From Novosphingobium lindaniclasticum LE124 (GTDB lineage Bacteria > Pseudomonadota > Alphaproteobacteria > Sphingomonadales > Sphingomonadaceae), in the NCBI RefSeq assembly GCF_000445125.1, contig NZ_ATHL01000024.1:1-64000 (forward strand): a DNA stretch of 64,000 nt. The letters are read 5' to 3'. Both the position numbers and the translations under genes were made by a program. How positions within the stretch are numbered: position 1 is the first letter of the stretch; each line of letters opens with the position of its first letter. The notes under the pieces were generated by a model. It saw only the letters and a program-made list of their open reading frames with translations. It had not been told where the DNA came from and did no database searches. This document shows positions 53,156-62,478 of the stretch, piece by piece.

Positions 53156-54880
53156 ATGGCAGCGAGCATGACCCAAAGCACCTCCCCAGGCACAGCCGCA
53201 CTTTTGGCGGCCTTGAGCAAGGCCGTGGGCAAGCGCCACCTGCTCACTGCGCCCCGCGCCACCGCCCGCTTCCGCAAGGGGTATCGCACCGGCGAAGGCG
53301 CCGCCATCGCGGTCGTGCGCCCCGGCAGCCTGGTCGAGCTGTGGCGCACGGTAGAGGCCTGCGTGGCGGCGGACGTGTCGATCATCATGCAGGCTTCGAA
53401 CACCGGTCTCACCGGCGGCTCCACGCCCGATGGGGACGACTATCCCGGAGGCCTGGTCATCATCAGCACGACACGGCTTTCGGCCCTCAAGGTGATCCGG
53501 CGCGGCGAACAGGTGCTCTGCCTCCCGGGCACGACGCTCCACAGGCTGGAGCAGGCACTGCGTCCCTATGGCCGCGAGCCCCATTCGGTGATCGGCTCGT
53601 CCTGCCTGGGCGCTTCGGTCGTGGGCGGGGTCTGCAACAATTCGGGCGGCTCGCTGATCCGCCGGGGTCCAGCCTATACCCAGCTCGCGCTCTACGCCCA
53701 GGTCCTCGGCGACGGCTCGCTGCGCCTGTTCAACCACCTTGGCATCGATTTGGGCGACGATCCCGAGACCATCCTCTCCCGCCTCGACCGCGAGCAATAT
53801 ACCGAAGCCGACATCGACCCGGCTTCGGACAAGTGGGCCCACGATCACGCCTATGCCGAGCATGTCCGCGACATCGAAAGCGAAGTGCCCGCGCGGTTCA
53901 ATGCCGATCCCCGCTGCCTGTTCGAAGCCGCCGGCAGCGCGGGCAAGCTCATCGTCTTCGCCGTTCGCCTCGACACCTTTCCACGCGAGGAACAGACCAG
54001 CACTTTCTATATCGGCACCGGCGAGCCCGACCGCCTGACCGAACTGCGCCGCACCATGCTGCGCGATTTCGATACCCTGCCGATCGCCGGCGAATATATG
54101 CACGCGGTCGCTTTCGACATTGCGGATCGCTACGGCCGCGACATGTTCTTCGCCATCGAACGGCTGGGCACCGATCGCCTGCCCGCCCTCTTCGCCGCGA
54201 AGTCCCGCTTCGACGGAATCCTCGGAAGCGGCCTCAGCGATCGTGTCATGCAATGGTCGAGCAGGTTCATCCCCGATCATCTCCCTGCCCGCATGCGCGC
54301 GTTCCGCCAGCGCTTCGAGCATCATCTGATCCTCAAAGTCCCCCGCGATCAGGTGGACGCGGCGCGCGTACTGCTTGCCGAACTGTTCCCCGGCGCAGGC
54401 GGCGATCATTTCGAATGCACGCCGCAGGAAGCCGCGAAGGCCTTCCTCCACCGCTTCGTCGCGGCAGGCGCAGCCGTGCGTTACCGCGCCGTTCACCGCA
54501 AGGAGGTGGAAGATATCGTCGCGCTAGACGTCGCCCTGCCCCGCAACAATCGCCAATGGGTGGAGCAGCTGCCGCCGGAACTCGCGGCTCGCACCGTCCA
54601 TGCGCTCTATTACGGGCACTTCTTCTGCCAGGTATTCCACCAGGACTACATCGTGAAGAAGGGCGCCGATCCGCTCGCCTTCGAACATGCCCTGTGGAGC
54701 CTGCTCGACGCGCGCGGCGCCCAGTATCCCGCCGAGCACAATGTCGGCCACCTTTACGTCGCCAAGCCGGACCTTGCGGACTTCTACCGCCAGATCGACC
54801 CGCGCAACCAGCTCAACCCCGGCATCGGCCATACCCCCCGTGGCCGCGACTGGACGGGGCCTCACGGAGAACAGCCATGA
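53156..54880 (+). CDS. dld: Quinone-dependent D-lactate dehydrogenase
   Basis: 574 residues: FAD-binding type 4 domain (QASNTGLTGGSTPDGDD, GSSCLGASVVGGVCNNSGGSLIRRGPAYTQLALYA) and the Dld-specific membrane-binding C-terminal domain (HHLILKVPRDQVDAARVLL, GHFFCQVFHQDYIVKKG, EHNVGHLYVAKPDLADFYRQIDP). It oxidises D-lactate to pyruvate at the inner membrane. D-lactate is the second product of MurQ, which explains its place in an amino-sugar operon, 14 bp after the GH84 gene. Confidence 0.92.
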   Translation: MAASMTQSTSPGTAALLAALSKAVGKRHLLTAPRATARFRKGYRTGEGAAIAVVRPGSLVELWRTVEACVAADVSIIMQASNTGLTGGSTPDGDDYPGGLVIISTTRLSALKVIRRGEQVLCLPGTTLHRLEQALRPYGREPHSVIGSSCLGASVVGGVCNNSGGSLIRRGPAYTQLALYAQVLGDGSLRLFNHLGIDLGDDPETILSRLDREQYTEADIDPASDKWAHDHAYAEHVRDIESEVPARFNADPRCLFEAAGSAGKLIVFAVRLDTFPREEQTSTFYIGTGEPDRLTELRRTMLRDFDTLPIAGEYMHAVAFDIADRYGRDMFFAIERLGTDRLPALFAAKSRFDGILGSGLSDRVMQWSSRFIPDHLPARMRAFRQRFEHHLILKVPRDQVDAARVLLAELFPGAGGDHFECTPQEAAKAFLHRFVAAGAAVRYRAVHRKEVEDIVALDVALPRNNRQWVEQLPPELAARTVHALYYGHFFCQVFHQDYIVKKGADPLAFEHALWSLLDARGAQYPAEHNVGHLYVAKPDLADFYRQIDPRNQLNPGIGHTPRGRDWTGPHGEQP

Positions 54881-55749
54881 CCTATTTCCTCGGCATCGAC
54901 GCAGGCGGCAGCAATTGCCGCGCCAGGCTTGTCGATGCGGCCGGGACGGAGATCGGCCACGGCAAGTCCGGCACGGCCAATGCCCGGATCGGCATGGAAG
55001 CGCTCTACGACACGCTCAAGGAAACCGTGGATCAGGCGGTCGCCGAAGCAGGGCTGGGCCGCGAACAGCGCGCCGCCATCCGCGCCGGCATGGGCATCGC
55101 CGGGATCACCCGTCCCGGTGTGCGCGAGGCTCTGGCCGAACTGGACTTCGGCTTGGCATCGGTGAACTACGCCACGGATGCGCTGATCGCCAATCTTGGC
55201 GCCCATGGCGGACGGGACGGCGCGATCCTCATCATCGGCACCGGCAGCGCCGCGCAAGTGCGCCTGGACGGCAAGGACTTCACCATCGGCGGCTACGGCT
55301 TCCCGATCTCCGACGAGGGCAGCGGCGCCGCCCTCGGTCTTTCCGCCATGCGCCACGCCCTGCGCGCTCTGGACGGCCGCACCCGCAAGACCCCTCTGAG
55401 CGCCGCCGTGACAGAGCGATTCGGTCACGATACGGCACAGGCCATCGCCTGGATGGACCAGGCCGCCCCCCGAGACTACGGAACTTTCGCGCCGCTGGTC
55501 ATGGATTATGCCGAAGCGGATGACGCCATCGCCCGCTCGATCGTCGAACATGCCGCGGGCCACATCGAGCGGTTCATCGAAACGATCTTCGAGCGCGGCG
55601 CCACTCGCTGCACGCTGGTGGGCGGCCTTGCACCGCGCATGCAGCCCTGGCTTCGCTGGCGCACCGTCGAACGCCTGAGCCCGGCGCTCGGCGATTCACT
55701 GGACGGCGCCCTGCGCCTGGCCGGTTTTGCGCCGATTGATCCTCCATAA
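54877..55749 (+). CDS. nagK: BadF/BadG-family N-acetylglucosamine kinase
   Basis: 290 residues of the ASKHA kinase fold: FLGIDAGGSNCRARLVDA (phosphate 1), ALIIGTGSAAQ-like AILIIGTGSAAQV, GGYGFPISDEGSGAALG and LVGGLAPRMQPWL. Bacterial members of the family phosphorylate GlcNAc or GlcN at O6. Here it would supply GlcNAc-6-P to NagA from sugars released by GH84. ATGA overlap with dld. Glucosamine as substrate is possible. Confidence 0.87.
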   Translation: MTYFLGIDAGGSNCRARLVDAAGTEIGHGKSGTANARIGMEALYDTLKETVDQAVAEAGLGREQRAAIRAGMGIAGITRPGVREALAELDFGLASVNYATDALIANLGAHGGRDGAILIIGTGSAAQVRLDGKDFTIGGYGFPISDEGSGAALGLSAMRHALRALDGRTRKTPLSAAVTERFGHDTAQAIAWMDQAAPRDYGTFAPLVMDYAEADDAIARSIVEHAAGHIERFIETIFERGATRCTLVGGLAPRMQPWLRWRTVERLSPALGDSLDGALRLAGFAPIDPP

Positions 55750-55901
55750 TGCGCTCGGCCGGCGCCGCCGCGTTGGCGGGTTGCTCGATCGATGCCGGGA
55801 TCGGGAAGCGGTAAGACACGGATCCGCCCATCATTGCTTTCCATCAAGCCGAGGATACGCGCTTCGCCCCGGTGCGTTGGATCTTCCGAAAGGAGAAGCC
55901 G

Positions 55902-56099
55902 ATGTCGCACCCGAAAAATCCCGCAGAAGAGGGTAAGCCCGACTTCAGCCCCGAGGCACAGGCAGACGAAAGCCACGGATCCGTCAAGGGCTCGCAGCTT
56001 TCAGGGCGCAACGATCCGGAAACCAACAATCCGCGAGGCGCGGAAACGGGCGGAGGCCTGGGCGGAGCAGGTCCGCACCGGCCGGGACGTCATCGCTGA
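55902..56099 (+). CDS. Small hydrophilic hypothetical protein
   Basis: 65 residues from an ATG preceded by AAAGGAG. Rich in Pro, Glu, Gly and Asn (MSHPKNPAEEGKPDFSPEAQ start, NDPETNNPRGAETGGGLGGAG later), with no hydrophobic segment. Probably intrinsically disordered. No family recognised; similar short stress-associated proteins are common in this order. Confidence 0.5.
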   Translation: MSHPKNPAEEGKPDFSPEAQADESHGSVKGSQLSGRNDPETNNPRGAETGGGLGGAGPHRPGRHR

Positions 56100-56214
56100 C
56101 GCTGCCGCCGCAAAGCCTGCAGCGGTACGGGAGAGGCCGGCGGAGCAGGTTCGCCTGACAAGAGCAACCTCTTCGCCGGTGCTGCCCGTGTGATGAAGCT
56201 GACACCTGGGCTCT

Positions 56215-56655
56215 CTGATGACCGTCCACGGGACACGGGCCTAAGCCCGTTGACGTGATCCACCATCGGTCGACGCGACGGTTCCACGTCGGCGAGCAGG
56301 GACGCGGGTTCGAGCGCCACTCGTCACACATGAACTGCTTCAGGATCGGAGGCGCATTTGGCCGAGACAGGGGCAATGGTAAGATAATCGTGTTCGGCGG
56401 AAGGCCGAGCTTGCCGGACATATCCCATCCAGCCTGATCGAGCATGAGCACGGCGCGAGCGCCGGGCCCAATCTCACTGCTGATTGGGGCAAAGTACACG
56501 CTATTGCTGGCCGTTACACTGCGGCATGACCAGCCCGGTACATTTGCCTCAGCGTGACGGATTGCGCCGAACAGCAGGCTTAAGGCCGACGCAGATCGAC
56601 CGACGCGACAGGCTTTGTGCCGCGCTTGGTCCAGCCCCGGCTGATCCGTGTCTCC
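56215..56655 (-). mobile_element. IS630-family transposase remnant
   Basis: The frame contains AISSEIG-type residues followed by GPGARAVLMLDQAGWDMSGKL, PPNTIILPLPLSRPN and LKQFMCDEW..NRRVD-like spacing, the DDE-domain C-terminal half of IS630 transposases (LDQAGWH, LLPLPP-SPELNP, WLR). The ELNP catalytic-Glu motif is degraded to APPI, and there is no N-terminal HTH. No terminal inverted repeats were identified. It is inactive. Confidence 0.65.
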
Positions 56656-56735
56656 GGACAAATCCGGAAGTTCACCATTCTACCGGCATGCCTCCAGGCC
56701 CGCGTTTTCGGACTTATGCTCATCCATGTCGGCAT

Positions 56736-56974
56736 TCACCGCTGCGGAGAAGGTGGTTTCCTGATGACTTGACCGGCCCACTCGATCTCACCTGCGTCCG
56801 GAGCCGGCTGATCGGCAGGGGCACCGGGCTTGGCGACTTGCGCGTTTGTCCCGCTGTCTCCCCCCGGTTCGGCTCCTTGCACACCGCCCAGGCTTTCCTC
56901 AGTGACGGACTCCAGATCTGCCCCGGTCTCGGACGGACGAAGCGGGCTTTCCCTGCCTTTCGACGGTTCGGCAT
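56736..56974 (-). CDS. Possible small hydrophilic protein, frame uncertain
   Basis: An ATG at 56974 has a good AAAGGAA site but opens an Arg/Ser-rich frame that looks non-coding. The frame one base away reads SETGADLESVTEESLGGVQGAEPGG and APDAGEIEWAGQVIRKPPSPQR, with a composition typical of small acidic proteins, but has no ATG. A single-base frameshift after about five codons would join them. It could be a recent pseudogene, a sequencing error or chance. Confidence 0.3.
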
Positions 56975-57076
56975 GACGGTTCCTTTCCAACCGATCCAAC
57001 GCGAGCCGCGGTCCCGATGTTCCCGCGAGGTGTGAGTCCAGGGAGGTTCCTCAAGGCCTGCCCCGTCGGAAGAGCT

Positions 57077-57889
57077 TCACCGCCGGCCGGGGCTAAACCT
57101 TATCTCGCCCGAAGAGTCGGCGTCGGGGCGCTCTCCTGCAAGCCGCGAATGGCGCGGCCGGTCCGTAGGATACTCATCCGACATCTTCAGATGGAAATAG
57201 TCATCTTCGAAGTTGCACGCGCGGCGCAAGGCCGCCACATGGGGAATGAACAACTGGCCGCGATCCATCTCGATCAGCCCTTGCTTGCGCAATTCCTGCA
57301 ACATGCGGTTGACATGAACGGTGGTGAGGCCGGTCGCATCGGCAAGATCTTCCTGGGTCAGCGGCAGATTGAAGCGGTCCCTGCTTTCAAGCCCTACCAA
57401 TTGCGCACGGAGATGGAGTTCGCACAGAAGGTGCGCGATCGCCTCGACGGCCACGCGCCGACCGCTGTTCACCAGCCATTGACGCAGAACGGCTTCGTCG
57501 ACGAGCGTCGCTCTCCAGAAAGCGCGCGCCAGAGTTGCAGAACTGCGGGTGATCCGGTCGATATCCTCATTGGCGACATAGGCGACCTTGCAATCGGTGA
57601 TCGCCATGATGCCGTGATCCATCGCGCAGAGGATCGTGGCATGCAGATCGCAGAAATCGCCCGGCATCATGAATGCCGTGATCCGCCGGGCTCCATCCTT
57701 CAGGATCTTGTAGCGCGTCGCCCAGCCATCAACCAGGAGATGAAGATGCTCGGGAGAATCGCCATCCGAAATGATATCCTGACGGCGCGGAACGACTTTT
57801 ACATCTCGACACACTGAAGCAACCATGTCCTTTTCCAGGTCGCTAAGCCGTTCGACGGTCTCAAGCTTGCGGATGACATAGCTATGCAA
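57077..57889 (-). CDS. Crp/Fnr-family transcriptional regulator
   Basis: About 270 residues from a TTG at 57889 preceded by GGAG at 7 bp; no ATG is available before the domain. Nucleotide-binding-type barrel (DIISDGDSPEHLHLLVDGWATRYKILKDGARRITAFMMPGDFCDL) and winged HTH (LPLTQEDLADATGLTTVHVNRMLQELRKQGLI). No Fe-S cysteine cluster. The DFCDLHATIL type is abundant in sphingomonads; its ligand is unknown. It lies downstream of the glycosidase gene by 140 bp on the same strand. Confidence 0.83.
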   Translation of the reverse strand: MHSYVIRKLETVERLSDLEKDMVASVCRDVKVVPRRQDIISDGDSPEHLHLLVDGWATRYKILKDGARRITAFMMPGDFCDLHATILCAMDHGIMAITDCKVAYVANEDIDRITRSSATLARAFWRATLVDEAVLRQWLVNSGRRVAVEAIAHLLCELHLRAQLVGLESRDRFNLPLTQEDLADATGLTTVHVNRMLQELRKQGLIEMDRGQLFIPHVAALRRACNFEDDYFHLKMSDEYPTDRPRHSRLAGERPDADSSGEIRFSPGRR

Positions 57890-58029
57890 TTCCGTTCTCC
57901 AACGGATACCGTGTTTCGGCTCACGGCGCCAAGCTATAACATGGCGGCGATCGCGCCGGATGTTTCCGCGACGATCCGTGGCTGAGGTCCGATGTCCGGT
58001 GGCTCCGGCAGCAGCCCTGCTACGTGATT

Positions 58030-59811
58030 TCAGCGTCTGGCGGCTTCGGCAAGAGCACATGATCGCGGATCGAACAGCCTGATCCTGTATCTTGCCGTAC
58101 TGTCGCGCGCGGTCTGGTTCCAACTCACGGCGAATGCCAGCCGCTGACCCGACCGAACTTTCAAGATGCGGTCGACGCGAACAGGAGATGACTGCGCAGG
58201 AAGATCAAGCGAACGGCCATCGACGGAGAAAGCAACCTTCGGCCCAAGCGCTCCCGAGTGGGCGGCAGCAAAATCCCCTTGGACGCGCAGAGTGCCCGCG
58301 CGTTCAGTCAAAAACTCCAGAAAGACCGGACCGTCCGGGTTGGGGATCACCATATCGGACAAGACTCGCGGCAGTGCGGCATCGCTCAGCCCAAGGTAAG
58401 GCGTCCAGGGCACGCCCTCCCTCTGCTGGCCGGGCAAGGTTTCCAAAGGCAGTTTGCCGCGCCCCCGCTGCACGAAAGCGGTGAAACCTGCGGAGGAGCC
58501 CTGGTCTTCGGTATCGGCCGGGTAAGAAAAGCCCAGAAAGCTGTCCGCTATCAGCGATGAGCAACCCAGTCGCACGTCCCTGCCGAGCACCAGAGGTTGT
58601 TGCCCCTGCAGCACCAGCACGCGCGTCTCATCGAGCGTCAGATGTGCCGCATCCAGCCGAGCGCCACGCGCATCGAAGGCGTCAACCTCCGCTGGATTCA
58701 CGCGTATCGCGCGCGGCGCCCCCCAAAGCACCAGGATGTGCGGTCCGAAAGCATGGACGAACGTGAAGCGATCCGGGCTGACATCACGGGCGCGAAAGGA
58801 CGCGAGCCGGTCCGTCACCAGGCGGAAGGCCTGGGCGACGCCCGTTGTCTCACCGGACCGGCGGAGCAGCGGCACGAAGCCGTCTCCCCGTTCGTTGAGC
58901 GGGTACCAGTCAAGCTCCGTGGAACCCAGGGACGACAGCGTCGCATAAGCTCGCACCAATTCGTCCGGGGCTGTATGAGCGTTCTGGCTTCCGAACTCGG
59001 TGATGTGGAGCACGTGCCGCCGCAGCCCAGCGTGTCGACGCAGCACGCCGATCTGCTGGGGCAACTGTTCTATCGGAGTCGTATAAGGATGAACGGCCAG
59101 GCCCTGCAAGGACGCGGCCGCAGGATCCTCCAACAGAGGCCAGAGGAAGCCGCCCGGCAGGGAATGGACCGAGCCCCCGATCACTCGCACAGGTGCCTGC
59201 GCGATCTTCACGCCTTCGGCCGCACTGCGCACCATGGCGAGGTGATAGGCCCTTCGCTGGACCATCCCGCCGTCCTTGACGGGTCCGTTGACGAAATTGT
59301 TCCCGTTGATCTCGTTGCCGATCTCGATCGTGTCGATGGCCGGATAGCGCCGCACCAGCTCGGTCACGAAGCGGCGAAACGCGGCCAGGGCGTCTGCCGA
59401 ATGCGGCGTGTGGCCAGAGTCGTACAACGGATTGCCCCAGTTGAGCGTCAGCGTCAGCCGCGTGCCGGGCGCCTGCAGCCGCTGAGGATAGCGCGTCATG
59501 GGCGTACCGAAACTGTAGCGCCCCTTCACCTTTTCGACGTCCGCCCAGCGGACACTGTCGCGCCAGTTGCGTAAAGGCAGTTTCTCGGCCGCCTGAAACA
59601 GCGCCTCGTTCCATCCTTGAGAAAAGTTCGAGGCCGCCCCCAGCCTCATCGGCTCCGTGAGCATGCTAGCGGGCTCGGCGACGGCTGGCGAAGAAAGAGC
59701 GTGCACATGCGCAAGCTGGGGCGCAGGCGCAAGATGGAGTAGCGGCGAGAGCGGCGACTGGATCGCCATTACGACGATCAGGCCCGCCAAGGCAAACAGG
59801 ACTAGCCGCAC
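58030..59811 (-). CDS. Clan GH-A glycosidase (GH39-like) of a polysaccharide locus
   Basis: 593 residues from a GTG at 59811. An N-terminal hydrophobic segment (residues 3-18) suggests export or membrane anchoring. The (beta/alpha)8 barrel shows the general acid in TIEIGNEING (E167) and the nucleophile in HITEFGSQ (E272). A C-terminal beta domain of about 200 residues follows. It overlaps the pyruvyl transferase gene by 10 bp. It probably trims or releases an exopolysaccharide made by the locus; the substrate is unknown. Confidence 0.78.
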   Translation of the reverse strand: MRLVLFALAGLIVVMAIQSPLSPLLHLAPAPQLAHVHALSSPAVAEPASMLTEPMRLGAASNFSQGWNEALFQAAEKLPLRNWRDSVRWADVEKVKGRYSFGTPMTRYPQRLQAPGTRLTLTLNWGNPLYDSGHTPHSADALAAFRRFVTELVRRYPAIDTIEIGNEINGNNFVNGPVKDGGMVQRRAYHLAMVRSAAEGVKIAQAPVRVIGGSVHSLPGGFLWPLLEDPAAASLQGLAVHPYTTPIEQLPQQIGVLRRHAGLRRHVLHITEFGSQNAHTAPDELVRAYATLSSLGSTELDWYPLNERGDGFVPLLRRSGETTGVAQAFRLVTDRLASFRARDVSPDRFTFVHAFGPHILVLWGAPRAIRVNPAEVDAFDARGARLDAAHLTLDETRVLVLQGQQPLVLGRDVRLGCSSLIADSFLGFSYPADTEDQGSSAGFTAFVQRGRGKLPLETLPGQQREGVPWTPYLGLSDAALPRVLSDMVIPNPDGPVFLEFLTERAGTLRVQGDFAAAHSGALGPKVAFSVDGRSLDLPAQSSPVRVDRILKVRSGQRLAFAVSWNQTARDSTARYRIRLFDPRSCALAEAARR

Positions 59812-61112
59812 GGTTTTGCAGACACGACGGTCCCCGCGATGGCTGCATGGAGAGCGGCAACACCGTCCAGAGCGCTTCTCACGACCTGGGCATGATCGCG
59901 CGGGTTTATGCCGGAAGACATGGCTTCGCCCAGCAGTTCGTATGCGGCCTCAGGAGAGACCTCGAAGGGGTTGACCAGCCAGCGGCCGAGATCAACGGAT
60001 TGCACGAAGGAATCCAGCTTGGGATCCCAGCGCAAGGCCACGAAGGGCACGCTGCTCGAATACGCGGCGATCACGGCGTGCATTCGGAACGCGAAAAGGC
60101 CATCGAAGCTGGCAATCAGCCGCGCGAGTTCCTCAGGCGTCTCGGGTTCGACATGGATAAACCGATCGGCACGGGCATTTGCTTCAAGCACCGATTGAAG
60201 GTGCCTGGCGCATGCGCGATCCTCGGGGCTGCCGTTGGTGAACAGCGTCACATCGTATCCGGCGACAGCGAGACGGTCGGCCAAATCGCAATACCAGTTT
60301 TCAAGACCCGCGGTATCCACTTCGCCGATCGAGTGATACCGTACCGCGACGGGACTGGTGATGTTGAGCCCGATCGATGGTCGATCTCGCGGCTGCAAGG
60401 AAGCCCGTTCGCCCAAGTGATAGCGGCTCCGTGCCAGCAGACCGGGGTCCGGCACCACCGTTGCGGGCAGATCGAAGTCGTTCCCGAATTCGCTGTCCCA
60501 CAAAAGGCGGGATCGGTCGTCCCTGACGAAGACACGCCGCACGACACCCCGTTTCAACGCGCGCTGCATAAGCGCACGTCCTTTTCGGCTCCAACCCGAT
60601 GATACGCCGCAACCATAAAGAAAAGCCGGCAGCCCTTTCCGCTCGGCTGCCTCCACGGCGAGCGCGATCTTTGTCGGGAAGTTGAGGTCCAGGTCGACAA
60701 GGAGGTTGCCGCCGCCGATCACCACACAGTCCGCTCCCAGCAGGGCGGCATCATAGTGCGGCCGCCACCGCCTCTGCGACTGGATCGCCAGCGGCAGTAG
60801 CACGGCGAGCTTGCGCAGGGGCGGCGGAAGCAAATGGAGCGCACGGATCAAAGCGCCCCGCTGTGCATCTCCAGGTCCATAAGTAGTGCGCCCGGCCAGA
60901 TCGACGGACCATGTATCGATGTGCGCCCCGCAGTCTATCAGGGCTTGCTCCAGACACTCCGAAAGTAGTCCATCCCCTAGATTGGGACTGTATTTGACAT
61001 TGAAGATGCGAATGCGCTGCGGCCGCTTGCGCATTGCGCGGGAGGTATCGAGTTCCGGATCGGGGATCAGGTCCGCGCCTGGCGTGTTTTGAACAGCGAT
61101 CGTCGATGTCAT
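59802..61112 (-). CDS. Polysaccharide pyruvyl transferase family protein
   Basis: 436 residues: FNVKYSPNLGDGLLSECLEQAL, VVIGGGNLLVDLDL, and RMHAVIAAYSSSVPFVALRWDPKLDSF near the C-terminus, the signature of the CsaB/ExoV family. It transfers a pyruvate ketal onto a sugar of an extracellular polysaccharide. The ATG at 61112 is chosen over 61172 because upstream residues look unrelated. It lies 13 bp after the FAD oxidoreductase gene. Confidence 0.83.
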   Translation of the reverse strand: MTSTIAVQNTPGADLIPDPELDTSRAMRKRPQRIRIFNVKYSPNLGDGLLSECLEQALIDCGAHIDTWSVDLAGRTTYGPGDAQRGALIRALHLLPPPLRKLAVLLPLAIQSQRRWRPHYDAALLGADCVVIGGGNLLVDLDLNFPTKIALAVEAAERKGLPAFLYGCGVSSGWSRKGRALMQRALKRGVVRRVFVRDDRSRLLWDSEFGNDFDLPATVVPDPGLLARSRYHLGERASLQPRDRPSIGLNITSPVAVRYHSIGEVDTAGLENWYCDLADRLAVAGYDVTLFTNGSPEDRACARHLQSVLEANARADRFIHVEPETPEELARLIASFDGLFAFRMHAVIAAYSSSVPFVALRWDPKLDSFVQSVDLGRWLVNPFEVSPEAAYELLGEAMSSGINPRDHAQVVRSALDGVAALHAAIAGTVVSAKPCG

Positions 61113-61125
61113 TGCCCCGAAGTCC

Positions 61126-62478
61126 TCATGCAGCCCGCCCGGAGACTTCCGGAGCGGCGATCGTGCCGGCAAGGTCGCTGGAAACTTGCGCGATCACTCC
61201 GGTAGATGTGGGCAGGTATTCGAACCGGCCTTGCCGGCCCGTGGTTATGATTCCGGCGCGGCTGATCTTGTCCATTACGGCGTCGATCCTCTCGCGGCTG
61301 CCCATGGCGTAGAGCGGATAACAGGACTCGACCCATTCATGCCCTTCAAGCCGCAGATCCCGTACCAGGCCCAACTGTTCCGCGTGCGCCCGGAAGTTTG
61401 CAAAGGCCAGCGCGGGATCATGCGGCATTTCGGGCGACAAGGTCGTTTCCACCGAAAAGTAAGCGCGTGTGATCGTGGGATCCGGGTAAATGCGCGAGTA
61501 GATCGTCGCCCGCTTCCAATCGCCTTCGGCATGGAAGTTGAAAAGGACGTTGCCCGTCTCCGGATGAAGCCATCCCGCGGAAACGAAGATCGTCGACATG
61601 TTCAGGCTTTCAAGGCCGGAAGGCTTTGAGAACAGCGCCTGGTGAACCGTGTCCAAGGGAATGGTGCTGACCACCGCGGAAGCCAGGTGCGTGGCGCGAT
61701 TGGTGCGGACTTTGAAAAAGGTGCCTTCCCGTTCAAGAGACAGAACGCTTTCTCCGAAGGAGAACACCACACCACGGGCAGAGAAATGTTCGACGATACG
61801 CGCGAACAGAACGTTGAAGCCTTGGCGGGGGCGGACCCGCATGGGCCACTGCCTGCCCGCCGCTTCCGATTTTCGAGACAAGAGGGCCCGTAGCGCGCTT
61901 CTTGCCAGGTTCCGCGTGCGCGTGAAACGCTCGATGATCGCCATGCGCCGGAAGAAAAACTCCTCGTCGATCCGCTGCGGAGAGACGTGGTGAAACCGCG
62001 TAACGTAGTGCTGCAATCCGGTGACGGCGAAGAACCGTCCACCCAGTCGCTTGCGGCACAAGGTATCCAGTGAGCCGTCCCGCTGAAGGCGCATACGGGA
62101 AAAGAGAAGGTCGAGCAGCGATAGCACCAGACCGCGTGCGTTCTGGCGAAGCAAGTCGCGCGGCTCGATGGGATAGAGGAGAATGGAGCCATCTGGCGCG
62201 ATCCGGCGCTGAATGCTGAGCACTTCCGGGCACAGATCCCGCAAAGACGGGGCGAGATCAAAGATCAGGGCCGATTCCTCGTAAAAGATGCTGCCTACGT
62301 CAAACGTAAAGGGACCGATCTGCCGGCTGCGGTGCGTCCCGCCTGCATGATCTCGTTGTTCGAGAACGATGACTTTATGCCCTGCTTGCAAAAGCTGCGC
62401 AGCGGCTGCAAGTCCGGCCACGCCAGCCCCCAGAACGATGATCGGAAATGCCGTGTTCGGCTGCGGGCTTTCGGTCAC
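61126..62478 (-). CDS. FAD-dependent amine-oxidase/UDP-galactopyranose-mutase-like protein
   Basis: 450 residues with an N-terminal Rossmann FAD motif (PIIVLGAGVAGLAAAAQLLQAGHKVIVLEQRDHAGGTHRS) and a C-terminal FAD-contact segment GIITTGRQGRFEYLPTSTGVIAQ. The overall plan resembles protoporphyrinogen-oxidase-like and sugar-mutase-like proteins of polysaccharide clusters. It is first of three coupled minus-strand genes. Whether it acts on a nucleotide sugar or another molecule cannot be told. Confidence 0.8.
   Translation of the reverse strand: MTESPQPNTAFPIIVLGAGVAGLAAAAQLLQAGHKVIVLEQRDHAGGTHRSRQIGPFTFDVGSIFYEESALIFDLAPSLRDLCPEVLSIQRRIAPDGSILLYPIEPRDLLRQNARGLVLSLLDLLFSRMRLQRDGSLDTLCRKRLGGRFFAVTGLQHYVTRFHHVSPQRIDEEFFFRRMAIIERFTRTRNLARSALRALLSRKSEAAGRQWPMRVRPRQGFNVLFARIVEHFSARGVVFSFGESVLSLEREGTFFKVRTNRATHLASAVVSTIPLDTVHQALFSKPSGLESLNMSTIFVSAGWLHPETGNVLFNFHAEGDWKRATIYSRIYPDPTITRAYFSVETTLSPEMPHDPALAFANFRAHAEQLGLVRDLRLEGHEWVESCYPLYAMGSRERIDAVMDKISRAGIITTGRQGRFEYLPTSTGVIAQVSSDLAGTIAAPEVSGRAA

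Noticed and set aside
53341..54876. Long plus-strand frame ahead of the GlcNAc kinase
   Set aside because: It overlaps dld in another phase; only the part from the ATG at 54877 is a recognisable protein.
56300..56330. GGGTTCGAG resembling a tRNA T-arm
   Set aside because: The flanking bases do not pair and it falls within the IS630 remnant.
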